This document shows positions 8,487-16,326 of a DNA stretch of 64,000 nt, in pieces. The notes beneath the pieces are model-generated. The model saw only the letters and a program-made list of their open reading frames with translations. It did not search any database and was not told where the DNA came from. Numbering within the stretch: position 1 is the first letter of the stretch; every line of letters starts with the position of its first letter. The position numbers and the translations under genes are program-made. The DNA is from Betaproteobacteria bacterium GR16-43 (lineage in GTDB: Bacteria; Pseudomonadota; Gammaproteobacteria; Burkholderiales; Usitatibacteraceae): NCBI GenBank assembly GCA_001953215.1, contig CP019169.1, positions 186,001 to 250,000 of the forward strand, given 5' to 3'.

Positions 8487-9689
8487 CTAGTGGAGGGCCT
8501 CGAACAGTCCCGCGGCGCCCATCCCCGTACCGATACACATCGTGACCATGCCATAGCGCGCCTTCGTGCGCCGCATTCCGTGCACGAGCGTCGCGGCACG
8601 CACGGCCCCCGTAGCGCCAAGGGGGTGGCCCAGCGCGATGGCGCCGCCCTGCGGATTGACCTTCGCGGGGTCCAGGCCCAGGTCCTTGATCACCGCGAGC
8701 GCCTGGGCGGCGAACGCTTCGTTCAGCTCGATCCAGTCCAGGTCGTCGCGATGGATTCCGCATTGCGAAAGCACCTTCGGAATCGCCTTGATCGGACCGA
8801 TGCCCATGATCTCCGGCGGCACGCCCGCCACGGCGAAGCCGGCGAAGCGCGCGAGGGGTGCCACGCCGTACTTCTTCATCGCACGCTCGCTCATCAGCAC
8901 CACGGCCGCGGCGCCATCGGACATCTGCGAACTGTTGCCGGCGGTCACGCTCCCCCGCGCGGCGAACACGGTCTTCAGCTTCGCCAGCCCTTCCAGCGTC
9001 GAGTCGGGGCGCGGGCCCTCGTCGGTGTCGGCCGACCTGGTGCGGCGCACCACTTCGCCCGTGGCGAGGTTGGGCGAGGCGGATTCGATCTCGTACGGCA
9101 GGATCTCGTCGCGGAAGGCGCCGGAGGCGATCGCCTTCGCGGCCTTGAGGTGGCTCGCCAGCGCGAACGCGTCCTGCTCCTCGCGCGTGACTTTCCACTG
9201 CTTCGCGACGTTCTCGGCCGTGATGCCCATGCCGTAGGCGATCGCGATGTTCTCGTCCTTCGCGAACACCGCGTCGTTCAGCGCGATCTTGTTGCCCATC
9301 ATCGGGACCATCGACATCGATTCGGTGCCCGCTGCGATGATCACGTCGTCGTCGCCGGTGCGGATGCGGTCCGCGGCGAGCGCGACCGCCTGGACTCCCG
9401 AGGAACAGAAGCGGTTGATCGTCATCGCCGGCACGGAATTCGGGAGGCCCGCGAGCAGCACGCCGATGCGCGCCACGTTCATCCCCTGCTCGGCTTCCGG
9501 CATCGCGCAGCCGACGATCACGTCGCCCACGTCGTGCGGGTCGAGGCCCGGCACCTTCGCCATGGCGCCGCGCAGCGCGTGCGCGAGCAGGTCGTCCGGA
9601 CGGACGTTGCGGAACATCCCGCGGGGCGCTTTGCCGACCGCGGTGCGGACCGCGGCGACGATGTAGGCATCCTGCACTTGCTTGCTCAT
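8487..9689 (-). CDS. fadA: Acetyl-CoA C-acyltransferase (3-ketoacyl-CoA thiolase)
   Basis: A 400-residue thiolase that cleaves 3-ketoacyl-CoA to acetyl-CoA and a shortened acyl-CoA in beta-oxidation. The acyl-accepting Cys is C95 in NRFCSSG, the catalytic His is H355 in GGAIALGHPLGATG, and the proton-shuttling Cys is C385 in MCIGTGMG. Length and motifs are normal. GAGGAG lies 5 nt before the ATG. It is the last gene of the operon thioesterase-FadN-DUF3592-thiolase, so it probably partners the multifunctional enzyme at 11178. A second thiolase at 24894 pairs with another multifunctional enzyme. The symbol reflects the pathway role; the chain-length preference is not visible. Confidence 0.92.
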   Translation of the reverse strand: MSKQVQDAYIVAAVRTAVGKAPRGMFRNVRPDDLLAHALRGAMAKVPGLDPHDVGDVIVGCAMPEAEQGMNVARIGVLLAGLPNSVPAMTINRFCSSGVQAVALAADRIRTGDDDVIIAAGTESMSMVPMMGNKIALNDAVFAKDENIAIAYGMGITAENVAKQWKVTREEQDAFALASHLKAAKAIASGAFRDEILPYEIESASPNLATGEVVRRTRSADTDEGPRPDSTLEGLAKLKTVFAARGSVTAGNSSQMSDGAAAVVLMSERAMKKYGVAPLARFAGFAVAGVPPEIMGIGPIKAIPKVLSQCGIHRDDLDWIELNEAFAAQALAVIKDLGLDPAKVNPQGGAIALGHPLGATGAVRAATLVHGMRRTKARYGMVTMCIGTGMGAAGLFEALH

Positions 9690-9708
9690 GGTTTCTCCTC
9701 GGTTCTGC

Positions 9709-11175
9709 TCATCGGACGAACGCCACGAGGGCGCCGATCAGCTGCGAAGCCAACAGCAGCACGGCGATCCCGATCACGACGTACTTGATGGTGGCGCGGT
9801 ACTTCACGACTTCCGCGATGGTGTGCTGCGTGCCGGGCGGCAGCTGCGCCAATGCGGCCTGCTGCTGCGGCGGCATCTTCGCGGCCAGCTCCGCTCCGAA
9901 GAGCTTCGCCATCGCCTGCGCGTTGCGGGCGACGTCGGGCGAAGGCTCCGGCTCGGGCAATGCGGAGACGTCCCCGCGGGGCGGGCCCACGAGGATCGAG
10001 AAGGTGTCCACGGCATTCGTGGTTTCGCCCGCGACCTTGATCGCGAGCTTCCACTCGAGCGCTCCGTCGCTTCGCGCCACGCGCGCGGGAATGTCGACCT
10101 GGAACGGCACGCGCGAGCCGCCCTGCGGATGTGCCGCGAGCCGCACCTGGCGGCTTCCCGTCCATAGCGGCGGCGTGTTGGCGTTCGCGCGGCGCGCGCG
10201 CGCGTCGTAGGCGGAGAGCTCGATCGCGAACATCTCGCCCGGCGTGCCCGAGGTCGGGAACGTGACGGCCCCGGCGAGGCGCCCGCCCATGTACGGATCG
10301 AGCGTGTCCAGCCGCAGCGTCGCGCGGCCGCGGCGCGCGAGCGCGAAGGTGTACTTGATCGCGCCCCAGAAGATGAACAGGCCGATGAAGGGGAAGAGGA
10401 ACACGAAGAGGCCCAACCACTCGCGGCTGGCCAGGATCTGAGAGCCGACCACGTAGGCCATCGGCCACGAAAATCCGTTCCACACCAACGCGACGATCCA
10501 GATGACGATGGCCGAGCCGCTGCCGGCGCCTTCGATCTGCGCTTCGTTGGCTCCTGCGCCCGAATCCTCGAGCACCGAAGAAGCGCCGCCGCCGACCGAA
10601 GCCCGGTTGTGCTTCGCGACGTAGGCCTCGACCGCCTTGCGGTCCGCGCGCGCCTTCTTCGACTTCCCGCCGAGCAGGATGAAGCCGCCGCCCACGAGCG
10701 CGCCAAGACCCACGCCGCCGAACGTGAGGGCGAACATGCCCATGACGCTCACCATGGGCCACCGCACCTCGCGATCGACCACCGCATCCTCGGGATGGTC
10801 GGGATTCACGTAGACCGGGACCGAACGCCCGGTCTTGCGCGCGTCTTCCATGAAGGCGGCCATCTCCTCCTGCCAGTCGCCGATGTTGTCCGAACCCCCG
10901 CCCCAGGGATCGAACCCCAGCCGCGTGCCCACGTACTCCTTGCCGCCGATCGTGTAGCGGTAGGCCGCGCTCGCCGAGTAGGTCGTGCCCCCCTTCGAGC
11001 CTCGGCTCAGGTTCAGCGCGGCCTCGTCGACCTTGGCCTGGACCAGGACCCAGTCGTTCGCGCGATGGCTGTCGAGGAACGTCTTGCCGACGCCCAGGGC
11101 CGCGAGCAGGCCCACGCCCCCGAACGGGACCGCGAAGACCATGCAGAAGAGGAAGCCGGCGATCCGGGCGCCCAT
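9709..11175 (-). CDS. DUF3592 domain membrane protein
   Basis: A 488-residue membrane protein. An N-terminal helix (about 5-30) is followed by a DUF3592-type extracytoplasmic domain that includes YRYTIGGKEYVGTRLGF and VPVYVNPDHPEDAVVD, both typical. Further helices lie at about 140-165, 220-245, 255-285 and at the C-terminus. The function of the family is unknown. It lies 2 bp after the multifunctional enzyme gene and 19 bp before the thiolase gene, so it is co-transcribed with beta-oxidation genes, an unusual position. The ATG was chosen because it fits this tight spacing and starts the first helix. Confidence 0.75.
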   Translation of the reverse strand: MGARIAGFLFCMVFAVPFGGVGLLAALGVGKTFLDSHRANDWVLVQAKVDEAALNLSRGSKGGTTYSASAAYRYTIGGKEYVGTRLGFDPWGGGSDNIGDWQEEMAAFMEDARKTGRSVPVYVNPDHPEDAVVDREVRWPMVSVMGMFALTFGGVGLGALVGGGFILLGGKSKKARADRKAVEAYVAKHNRASVGGGASSVLEDSGAGANEAQIEGAGSGSAIVIWIVALVWNGFSWPMAYVVGSQILASREWLGLFVFLFPFIGLFIFWGAIKYTFALARRGRATLRLDTLDPYMGGRLAGAVTFPTSGTPGEMFAIELSAYDARARRANANTPPLWTGSRQVRLAAHPQGGSRVPFQVDIPARVARSDGALEWKLAIKVAGETTNAVDTFSILVGPPRGDVSALPEPEPSPDVARNAQAMAKLFGAELAAKMPPQQQAALAQLPPGTQHTIAEVVKYRATIKYVVIGIAVLLLASQLIGALVAFVR

Positions 11176-11177
11176 GG

Positions 11178-13574
11178 CTAGTTGCGCAGCGGCTTGCCGG
11201 TCTTCAGCATGTGTTCGATGCGCTGCTGGGTCTTCTCGGTCTGGCCCAGTGCGACGAAATGCTTGCGCTCGAGATCGAGCAGCCACTTCTCGTCGACGAC
11301 GCTGCCCGGCTCGACCGGTCCACCGGTGAGGATCTCCGCGATGCGCGACGCGATGTCGTAGTCGTGCGCGGAGATGAACCCGCCCTCCTTCATGTTGACC
11401 AGGAGCATCTTGAGCGTGGCCGCTCCGGTGTCGCCGAGCACGGGAATCTGCGCGGGGGCCAGCGCGGGACGCACGCCGGCATCGGCCAGCGCTCGCGCCT
11501 GCGCCTTCGCGACGAAGAGCAGCTCCGCGGGATGGAAGACCACGAGGTCGCCCGCGCGCAGGAAGCCCATCTCGCGCGCGTTCTCCGCGCTCTTCGAGAC
11601 TTCCGCCATCGCCGCCATCTTGAAGTAGCGCTGGATCTCGGGGAATGCATCGCCGCCCCTGGCCCACGCCTGCGCGCGTTGCGCGAATTCCTTCAGGCCC
11701 CCGCCCGCGGGCAGCAGGCCCACGCCGGCTTCGACCAGCCCGACGTAGGTCTCGAGCGCCGCGACGGCGCGCTGCGAATGCATCACGAATTCGGCGCCGC
11801 CGCCCAGCGCCAGGCCTTCGACCGCGGCGACCGTGGGCACCAGCGCGTACTTCAGGCGCTGCGAGGTTTGCTGGAAGAGCGCGACCATCTTCTCGAAGTC
11901 GTCGACCTGGCCGGCCTTCAGCGCCTCGAGCGCGGCCTTGAGGTTCGCACCGACCGCGAACGGCGCCTCGTGCCAGATCACCAGCGCGTCGAAGTTCTTC
12001 TCGGCTTCGTCGATGGCCCGGTTCAGGCCCACCAGCACTTCGTGGCCGAGCGAATGCATCTTGCTCTTGAAGGAGACGATCGCGATGCGATCGCCCTGGT
12101 GCCACATGCGCACGCCCTCGTCCTCGAACACCGTGGTGCCGCGATCGGGCTGCTTCTCGCCCAGTACCGTCTCGGGGAAGAGCTGGCGCGCGTACACGGG
12201 CAGCGTCGAACGCGGCACGAGCTCGCCCGTCTCCGCGGAGAACGATCCCTCGGCGGCATGGACCCCTTCGCGCTCCAGGACCCACTTCGGCAACGGCGCC
12301 TTCGCCATCGTCTTGCCGGCTGCGATGTCCTCGGCGATCCAGCCGGCCACGCGCTTCCAGCCCGCGGCCTGCCACAGCTCGAACGGACCGCGCGACCAGC
12401 CGAAGCCCCAGCGGATGGCGAAGTCGACATCGCGCGCGGACGACGCGATCTCGGCCAGGTGCACGGCCGAGTAGTGGAAGAGATCGCGGAAGATCGCCCA
12501 CAGGAATTGCGCCTGCGGATTTGCCGACGCGCGCAATTTCGCCAATTGCTCGCCGGGGTTCTTCTCCTTGAGGATCGCGGCCACTTCCTCGGCGACGGCA
12601 CCGGCCGAAGCGCGGTAGTCCTGCTTCCCGAGGTCGAGGACGAGGATGTCCTTGCCCTTCTTCGTGTAGATGCCCGCCTTCGTCTTCTGGCCGAGCGCGC
12701 CCTTGGCCACGAGCGCGGCGAGCCATTCGGGCGCGCGGTAGAACGCGGCCCACGGGTCGGCGGGCAGCGTGTCGCCCATCGTCTTCACGACGTGGGCCAT
12801 CGTGTCCAGGCCCACGACATCCGCGGTGCGATACGTGGCGCTCTTGGCGCGGCCGATCGCGGGGCCGGTGAGGGCATCGACCTCGTCGAAGCCGAGGCCG
12901 AACTGCTTCGTGTGGTGCATCGCCGCCAGCATCGAGAAGACGCCGACGCGGTTGGCGATGAAGTTGGGCGTGTCCTTCGCCCGGATCACGCCCTTGCCGA
13001 GCGTGGTCGTGAGGAACGTCTCCAGCTGGTCGAGCACGGCGGGCTCGGTGTCCGGCGTGGGCACGAGCTCCACCAGCCGCATGTAGCGCGGCGGGTTGAA
13101 GAAGTGGATGCCGCAGAAGCGCTTGCGCACCGCGGGCGGGAGCGACTTCGCCATCTCGGTGATCGAAAGGCCCGAGGTGTTGGACGCGAAGATCGCGCCG
13201 GGCGCCAGGTGCGGGGCGACCTTCTCGAACAGCGCCTTCTTCCAGTCCATGCGCTCGCTGATCGCCTCGATCACGAGATCGCATCCGGCGAGCAGCCCGA
13301 GGTGCTCGTCGTAGTTCGCGGGGACGATCTGGGCCAGCGCCGCCTTCGTGGAGAGCGGGCTGGGCTCCAGCTTCGCCAGCGCGTCGAGCGCCTTCTTCAC
13401 GTTGGCGTTCTTGTCCTTCCCCTCCGCGGCCAGCTCGAAGAGGATGGGCTGCACGTTCGCATTGGCGAGATGGGCGGCGATCTGCGCGCCCATGACGCCC
13501 GCGCCGAGCACGGCGGCCCGGCGGACGTTGTAGCGCTGCGAGACGGCGACGGGTTCGCGGGATCCTTCAGGCAT
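11178..13574 (-). CDS. 3-hydroxyacyl-CoA dehydrogenase / enoyl-CoA hydratase, FadN-type
   Basis: A 798-residue multifunctional beta-oxidation enzyme with the dehydrogenase first and the hydratase last, the reverse of FadB/FadJ and the same as Bacillus FadN and its betaproteobacterial homologues. The NAD site AAVLGAGVMGAQIAAHLA is at about residues 20-37 and the dehydrogenase signature GIHFFNPPRYMRLVELV at about 155-171. The C-terminal crotonase part has GLALGGGAEFVMHS near residue 600. It turns trans-2-enoyl-CoA into 3-ketoacyl-CoA for the thiolase encoded two genes downstream. The start overlaps the thioesterase stop by 8 bp. Expression is probably set by the PsrA-like operator at 14011. Confidence 0.9.
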   Translation of the reverse strand: MPEGSREPVAVSQRYNVRRAAVLGAGVMGAQIAAHLANANVQPILFELAAEGKDKNANVKKALDALAKLEPSPLSTKAALAQIVPANYDEHLGLLAGCDLVIEAISERMDWKKALFEKVAPHLAPGAIFASNTSGLSITEMAKSLPPAVRKRFCGIHFFNPPRYMRLVELVPTPDTEPAVLDQLETFLTTTLGKGVIRAKDTPNFIANRVGVFSMLAAMHHTKQFGLGFDEVDALTGPAIGRAKSATYRTADVVGLDTMAHVVKTMGDTLPADPWAAFYRAPEWLAALVAKGALGQKTKAGIYTKKGKDILVLDLGKQDYRASAGAVAEEVAAILKEKNPGEQLAKLRASANPQAQFLWAIFRDLFHYSAVHLAEIASSARDVDFAIRWGFGWSRGPFELWQAAGWKRVAGWIAEDIAAGKTMAKAPLPKWVLEREGVHAAEGSFSAETGELVPRSTLPVYARQLFPETVLGEKQPDRGTTVFEDEGVRMWHQGDRIAIVSFKSKMHSLGHEVLVGLNRAIDEAEKNFDALVIWHEAPFAVGANLKAALEALKAGQVDDFEKMVALFQQTSQRLKYALVPTVAAVEGLALGGGAEFVMHSQRAVAALETYVGLVEAGVGLLPAGGGLKEFAQRAQAWARGGDAFPEIQRYFKMAAMAEVSKSAENAREMGFLRAGDLVVFHPAELLFVAKAQARALADAGVRPALAPAQIPVLGDTGAATLKMLLVNMKEGGFISAHDYDIASRIAEILTGGPVEPGSVVDEKWLLDLERKHFVALGQTEKTQQRIEHMLKTGKPLRN

Positions 13575-13980
13575 TTTTTCCTCCTTCTTCCGCGGGCACG
13601 CGCCGCGGCTTTCGTTGTTCGTCGATGGCCACGTAGGTGAGTTGCGCTTCGGTCACCCGGACCACTTCGGCATTCGTCCCGCCGCGCCCGCGCTCGGCGA
13701 AGACTTCCACGTCGACCGTGATCGACGTGTTGCCGACCTTGCAGACGCGCGCGTAGAAGCTCACCAGGTCGCCCACGAAGACAGGCTCGCGGAACGAGAA
13801 CGAGTTCACGGCCACCGTCACCACCGGCCCTCGCGAGCGCTTCACCGCGGGCACGCTGCCGGCCAAGTCGACCTGCGCCATCACCCAGCCGCCGAAGATG
13901 GTCCCGTGGGCATTGGTATCCGCCGGCATCGGGATGATGCGGAGCGTCGGCTGCTCGCCGGTGGGGAGCTCGGTGGCCAT
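13567..13980 (-). CDS. Acyl-CoA thioesterase, hotdog fold (YciA/BACH-like)
   Basis: A 137-residue single hotdog domain. The pattern T-N-A-HGTIFGGWVMAQVDLAGSV, with its conserved Asn-x-His-Gly and Asp, is that of YciA-type acyl-CoA hydrolases, and the C-terminal AQLTYVAIDEQRKPRRVP is also typical. It hydrolyses acyl-CoA to free acid and CoA. The ATG used gives the usual family length; extension further upstream would require a TTG start inside the operator. It is the first gene of the FadN-DUF3592-thiolase operon and lies 31 bp from the regulatory dyad. Confidence 0.85.
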   Translation of the reverse strand: MATELPTGEQPTLRIIPMPADTNAHGTIFGGWVMAQVDLAGSVPAVKRSRGPVVTVAVNSFSFREPVFVGDLVSFYARVCKVGNTSITVDVEVFAERGRGGTNAEVVRVTEAQLTYVAIDEQRKPRRVPAEEGGKNA

Positions 13981-14010
13981 GGGGTTCGGGGGTTTGCGTT
14001 CGAACGGGTG

Positions 14011-14030
14011 ATTCAAACGGGCGTTTGAAT
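14011..14030 (-). promoter_or_regulatory. Candidate PsrA operator upstream of beta-oxidation operon
   Basis: ATTCAAAC and GTTTGAAT arms (8 bp each, perfect) flank a 4-bp spacer. This fits the published PsrA half-site pattern CAAAC-N2-4-GTTTG. It is the same dyad found upstream of the PsrA-like repressor gene at 29385. A minus-strand TAGAAT hexamer (14029-14034) overlaps its edge, so binding would block the promoter of the thioesterase-FadN-DUF3592-thiolase operon. Confidence 0.75.
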
Positions 14031-14059
14031 TCTATCCTAACTTGGCCCGGCGAGCTCCG

Positions 14060-14470
14060 CTACACGAAGAGCGCCGCCCAAAGGCGGGGTCCGAGCGTGA
14101 GGCCCCACGTGACCGCCGCGATGACGAGCGCCATGAGCACGGCGGCACTGCCGGCGTCCTTCGCCTTCCCGGCGAGCGGATGGCGCTCCTCGGAAATGCG
14201 GTCCACGACGGCTTCGAGGGCCGAGTTGATCAACTCCACCAGCATCACCAGCAGCCAGCTCGCGATCAGCAGCACGCGCTCGACGGGCGTCACCGGCACC
14301 AGGCACGCCACCGGAATCAGCACGAGCGCGATGAGCACCTCCTGGCGAAAGGCCCCTTCCGTGCGCCACGTCTGCGCCAGGCCCTGCAGCGAGTAGCCGA
14401 AGGCCTTGAAGATGCGCGCGATCCCGATGCTCGGACCCGCTGCCGGGCCCGTCTCCGTGCGCCGGGTCAT
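14060..14470 (-). CDS. dgkA: Diacylglycerol kinase
   Basis: A 136-residue membrane protein with the three-helix DgkA plan. It phosphorylates diacylglycerol (or undecaprenol in relatives) to recycle membrane lipid. The family signature E-LINSALEAVVDR is present, preceded by a helix with LLIASWLLVMLVEL and followed by the KDAGSAAVLMAL segment. An amphipathic N-terminus carries FRQE. The start overlaps the stop of the oxidoreductase gene (ATGA), so it is the last gene of that operon. The stop lies about 30 bp from the PsrA-like operator of the next operon. Confidence 0.9.
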   Translation of the reverse strand: MTRRTETGPAAGPSIGIARIFKAFGYSLQGLAQTWRTEGAFRQEVLIALVLIPVACLVPVTPVERVLLIASWLLVMLVELINSALEAVVDRISEERHPLAGKAKDAGSAAVLMALVIAAVTWGLTLGPRLWAALFV

Positions 14471-15468
14471 GCGTCGGCGACCTTGAGCACGAGTTTCCCG
14501 AAGTTCTCGCCCTTGAAGAGCATCAGCAGGCGCTCGGGGAACGTGTCCAGGCCTTCGACGATGTCTTCGCGGCTCTTGAGCTTGCCCTGCGCCATCCAGC
14601 CCGCCATCTCCTTCGCGGCCTCGCCGTAGCGCGCGGCGTAGTCGAACACGACCATGCCTTCCATGCGCGCGCGGTTCACGAGCAACGAGAGGTAGTTCGA
14701 CGGCCCCTTGATGGGCGCGGTCGCGTTGTACTGCGAGATCGCGCCGCACACGACGATGCGCGCGTGCCGGGCCAGGTTCGCGAGCGCGGCCTCGAGGATG
14801 TCGCCGCCCACGTTGTCGAAGTACACGTTGATGCCGTTCGGGCAGTGCGTGCGCAGGGCCTTCTTCACGTCCTCGGCCTTGTAGTCGATGCAGGCGTCGA
14901 AGCCCAGCTCGTCCTTCACGAAGCGGCACTTGTCCGCGCCGCCCGCGATGCCGACCACCGTGCAGCCCTTGATCTTCGCGACCTGGCCCACGACCATGCC
15001 GACCGCGCCGGCCGCGCCCGAGACCACCACCACGTCGCCCGCCTTCGCCAGGCCCACGTCGAGCAGGCCGAAGTACGCCGTCATGCCCGGCATGCCGAGC
15101 GTCGAGAGGTACACGGGCAACGGCGCCAGGCGCGGGTCGACGCGCGTGAGTTCCTTTTCGCGCAGCACCGCGTGCTGCTGCACGCCGAGGCTTCCGACCA
15201 CGTGGTCGCCGGGCTTGAACTTGTCGCTCTTCGAGGCCGTGACCACGCCCACGCCGCCGGCGCGCATCACTTCGCCGATCTCCACCGGGCGGATGTAGGA
15301 CTTGCCCTCGTTCATCCAGCCGCGCATCGCGGGATCGAGCGAGAGGTGGAGCACCTTCACCGCGACTTCTCCCTCGCCGGGTTCGCGCGCGGCCTCCTCG
15401 ACCACGTTCCAGTCGCTGCGTTTCGGCATGCCCACGGGGCGGGCGGCCAGGCGGAACTGCTTGTTCAT
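14467..15468 (-). CDS. NADP-dependent MDR oxidoreductase (CurA / leukotriene B4 dehydrogenase-like)
   Basis: A 333-residue medium-chain reductase without the structural zinc lobe. The nucleotide-binding motif SGAAGAVGMVVGQVAK is at about residues 150-165. The N-terminal region (LSLDPAMRGWMNE) and the FDNVGGDILEAAL stretch are typical of CurA/PTGR-type 2-alkenal and enone reductases. It would reduce an activated C=C bond using NADPH. It sits between an SDR gene (5 bp upstream) and dgkA (overlapping downstream), in the same run as the acyl-CoA ligase, so a lipid-derived enone or enal is a plausible substrate. Confidence 0.85.
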   Translation of the reverse strand: MNKQFRLAARPVGMPKRSDWNVVEEAAREPGEGEVAVKVLHLSLDPAMRGWMNEGKSYIRPVEIGEVMRAGGVGVVTASKSDKFKPGDHVVGSLGVQQHAVLREKELTRVDPRLAPLPVYLSTLGMPGMTAYFGLLDVGLAKAGDVVVVSGAAGAVGMVVGQVAKIKGCTVVGIAGGADKCRFVKDELGFDACIDYKAEDVKKALRTHCPNGINVYFDNVGGDILEAALANLARHARIVVCGAISQYNATAPIKGPSNYLSLLVNRARMEGMVVFDYAARYGEAAKEMAGWMAQGKLKSREDIVEGLDTFPERLLMLFKGENFGKLVLKVADA

Positions 15469-15473
15469 CGTCG

Positions 15474-16322
15474 TCACAGGTTTTCTCCGGAGGTCTTCGA
15501 GGGCGTGGGATTGGTCGGGTGGCGCTGTTGCAGGAGATCCTGCATGCGCACCTCGATCGCATCCCGCGTGTGCGGGTGCGTGAAGATGTAGAAGCGGTCT
15601 TCCTTCACCGCCTGCAGCGTCATGGCGGCCACTTCGGGGGCGCTGATCTTGCCTTTCTCGACCGCCTTCTTCGCCCACGCGGCATACGGCGCCGCGAGCG
15701 GGTTGGTGTCGGCGAGCTCCGCGGGCCGGTTGCGATGCGAATCGGCGATGCCGGTGGGCACGAATGCCGGGCACAGCACGGAGACGCCGATCTGCGATTT
15801 CACGATGCGCAGCTCGTGGTGCAGGCACTCCGACATCGTGACCACGCCGTGCTTGCTCACGCAGTACACGCTGGAGCCGGGCACGGAGAGCGTGCCCGCC
15901 GCCGAAGCCGTGCTCACCACGTGCGCTTCGCCGCCCTGCTGGAGCATGCGCGGCACGAAGCTGCGAATGCCGTGCACCACGCCCATGAGGTTGATGCCCA
16001 TGCACCATTCCCAGTCGTGCAGCGTGGTGGTCCAGGTCGGGCCCGCGACGGAAACGCCCGCGTTGTTGAAGAGCAGGTGCGCGGCGCCATGGGCTTCGTA
16101 GACGCGAGCCGCGAGCGACTCCACTTCGTCGGCCTTCGAGACATTGCAGCGCACAGCCATCGTGGCGGCATTCGTGAGCTTCGCCGTCTCGGCCATGCCC
16201 GGCTCGTCGATGTCGGCGATCACGACCTTCATGCCTTCGCGCGCGCACGCCAGCGCCAGCTCGCGGCCGATGCCGCTGCCGCCGCCCGTGACCACGGCGA
16301 CCTTCCCCCCGAGTTCTTTCAT
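15474..16322 (-). CDS. Short-chain dehydrogenase/reductase
   Basis: A 282-residue classical SDR. The cofactor motif TGGGSGIG is at residues 12-19, NNAG in the middle, an active-site Ser near 138-140, and Y153-x3-K157 in SSVYCVSKHG. Asp at the end of strand two (ADIDEP) favours NAD(H). The C-terminus extends beyond the usual length by a polar tail. It is 4 bp from the acyl-CoA ligase stop and 5 bp from the MDR start, so the three are an operon. The substrate (hydroxyl of a lipid or alcohol) cannot be told from sequence. Confidence 0.85.
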   Translation of the reverse strand: MKELGGKVAVVTGGGSGIGRELALACAREGMKVVIADIDEPGMAETAKLTNAATMAVRCNVSKADEVESLAARVYEAHGAAHLLFNNAGVSVAGPTWTTTLHDWEWCMGINLMGVVHGIRSFVPRMLQQGGEAHVVSTASAAGTLSVPGSSVYCVSKHGVVTMSECLHHELRIVKSQIGVSVLCPAFVPTGIADSHRNRPAELADTNPLAAPYAAWAKKAVEKGKISAPEVAAMTLQAVKEDRFYIFTHPHTRDAIEVRMQDLLQQRHPTNPTPSKTSGENL

Positions 16323-16326
16323 TTTT

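Noticed and set aside
13981-14016. Upstream extension of the thioesterase from a TTG
   Set aside because: The extension would start inside the operator, exceeds family length, and lacks an SD site.
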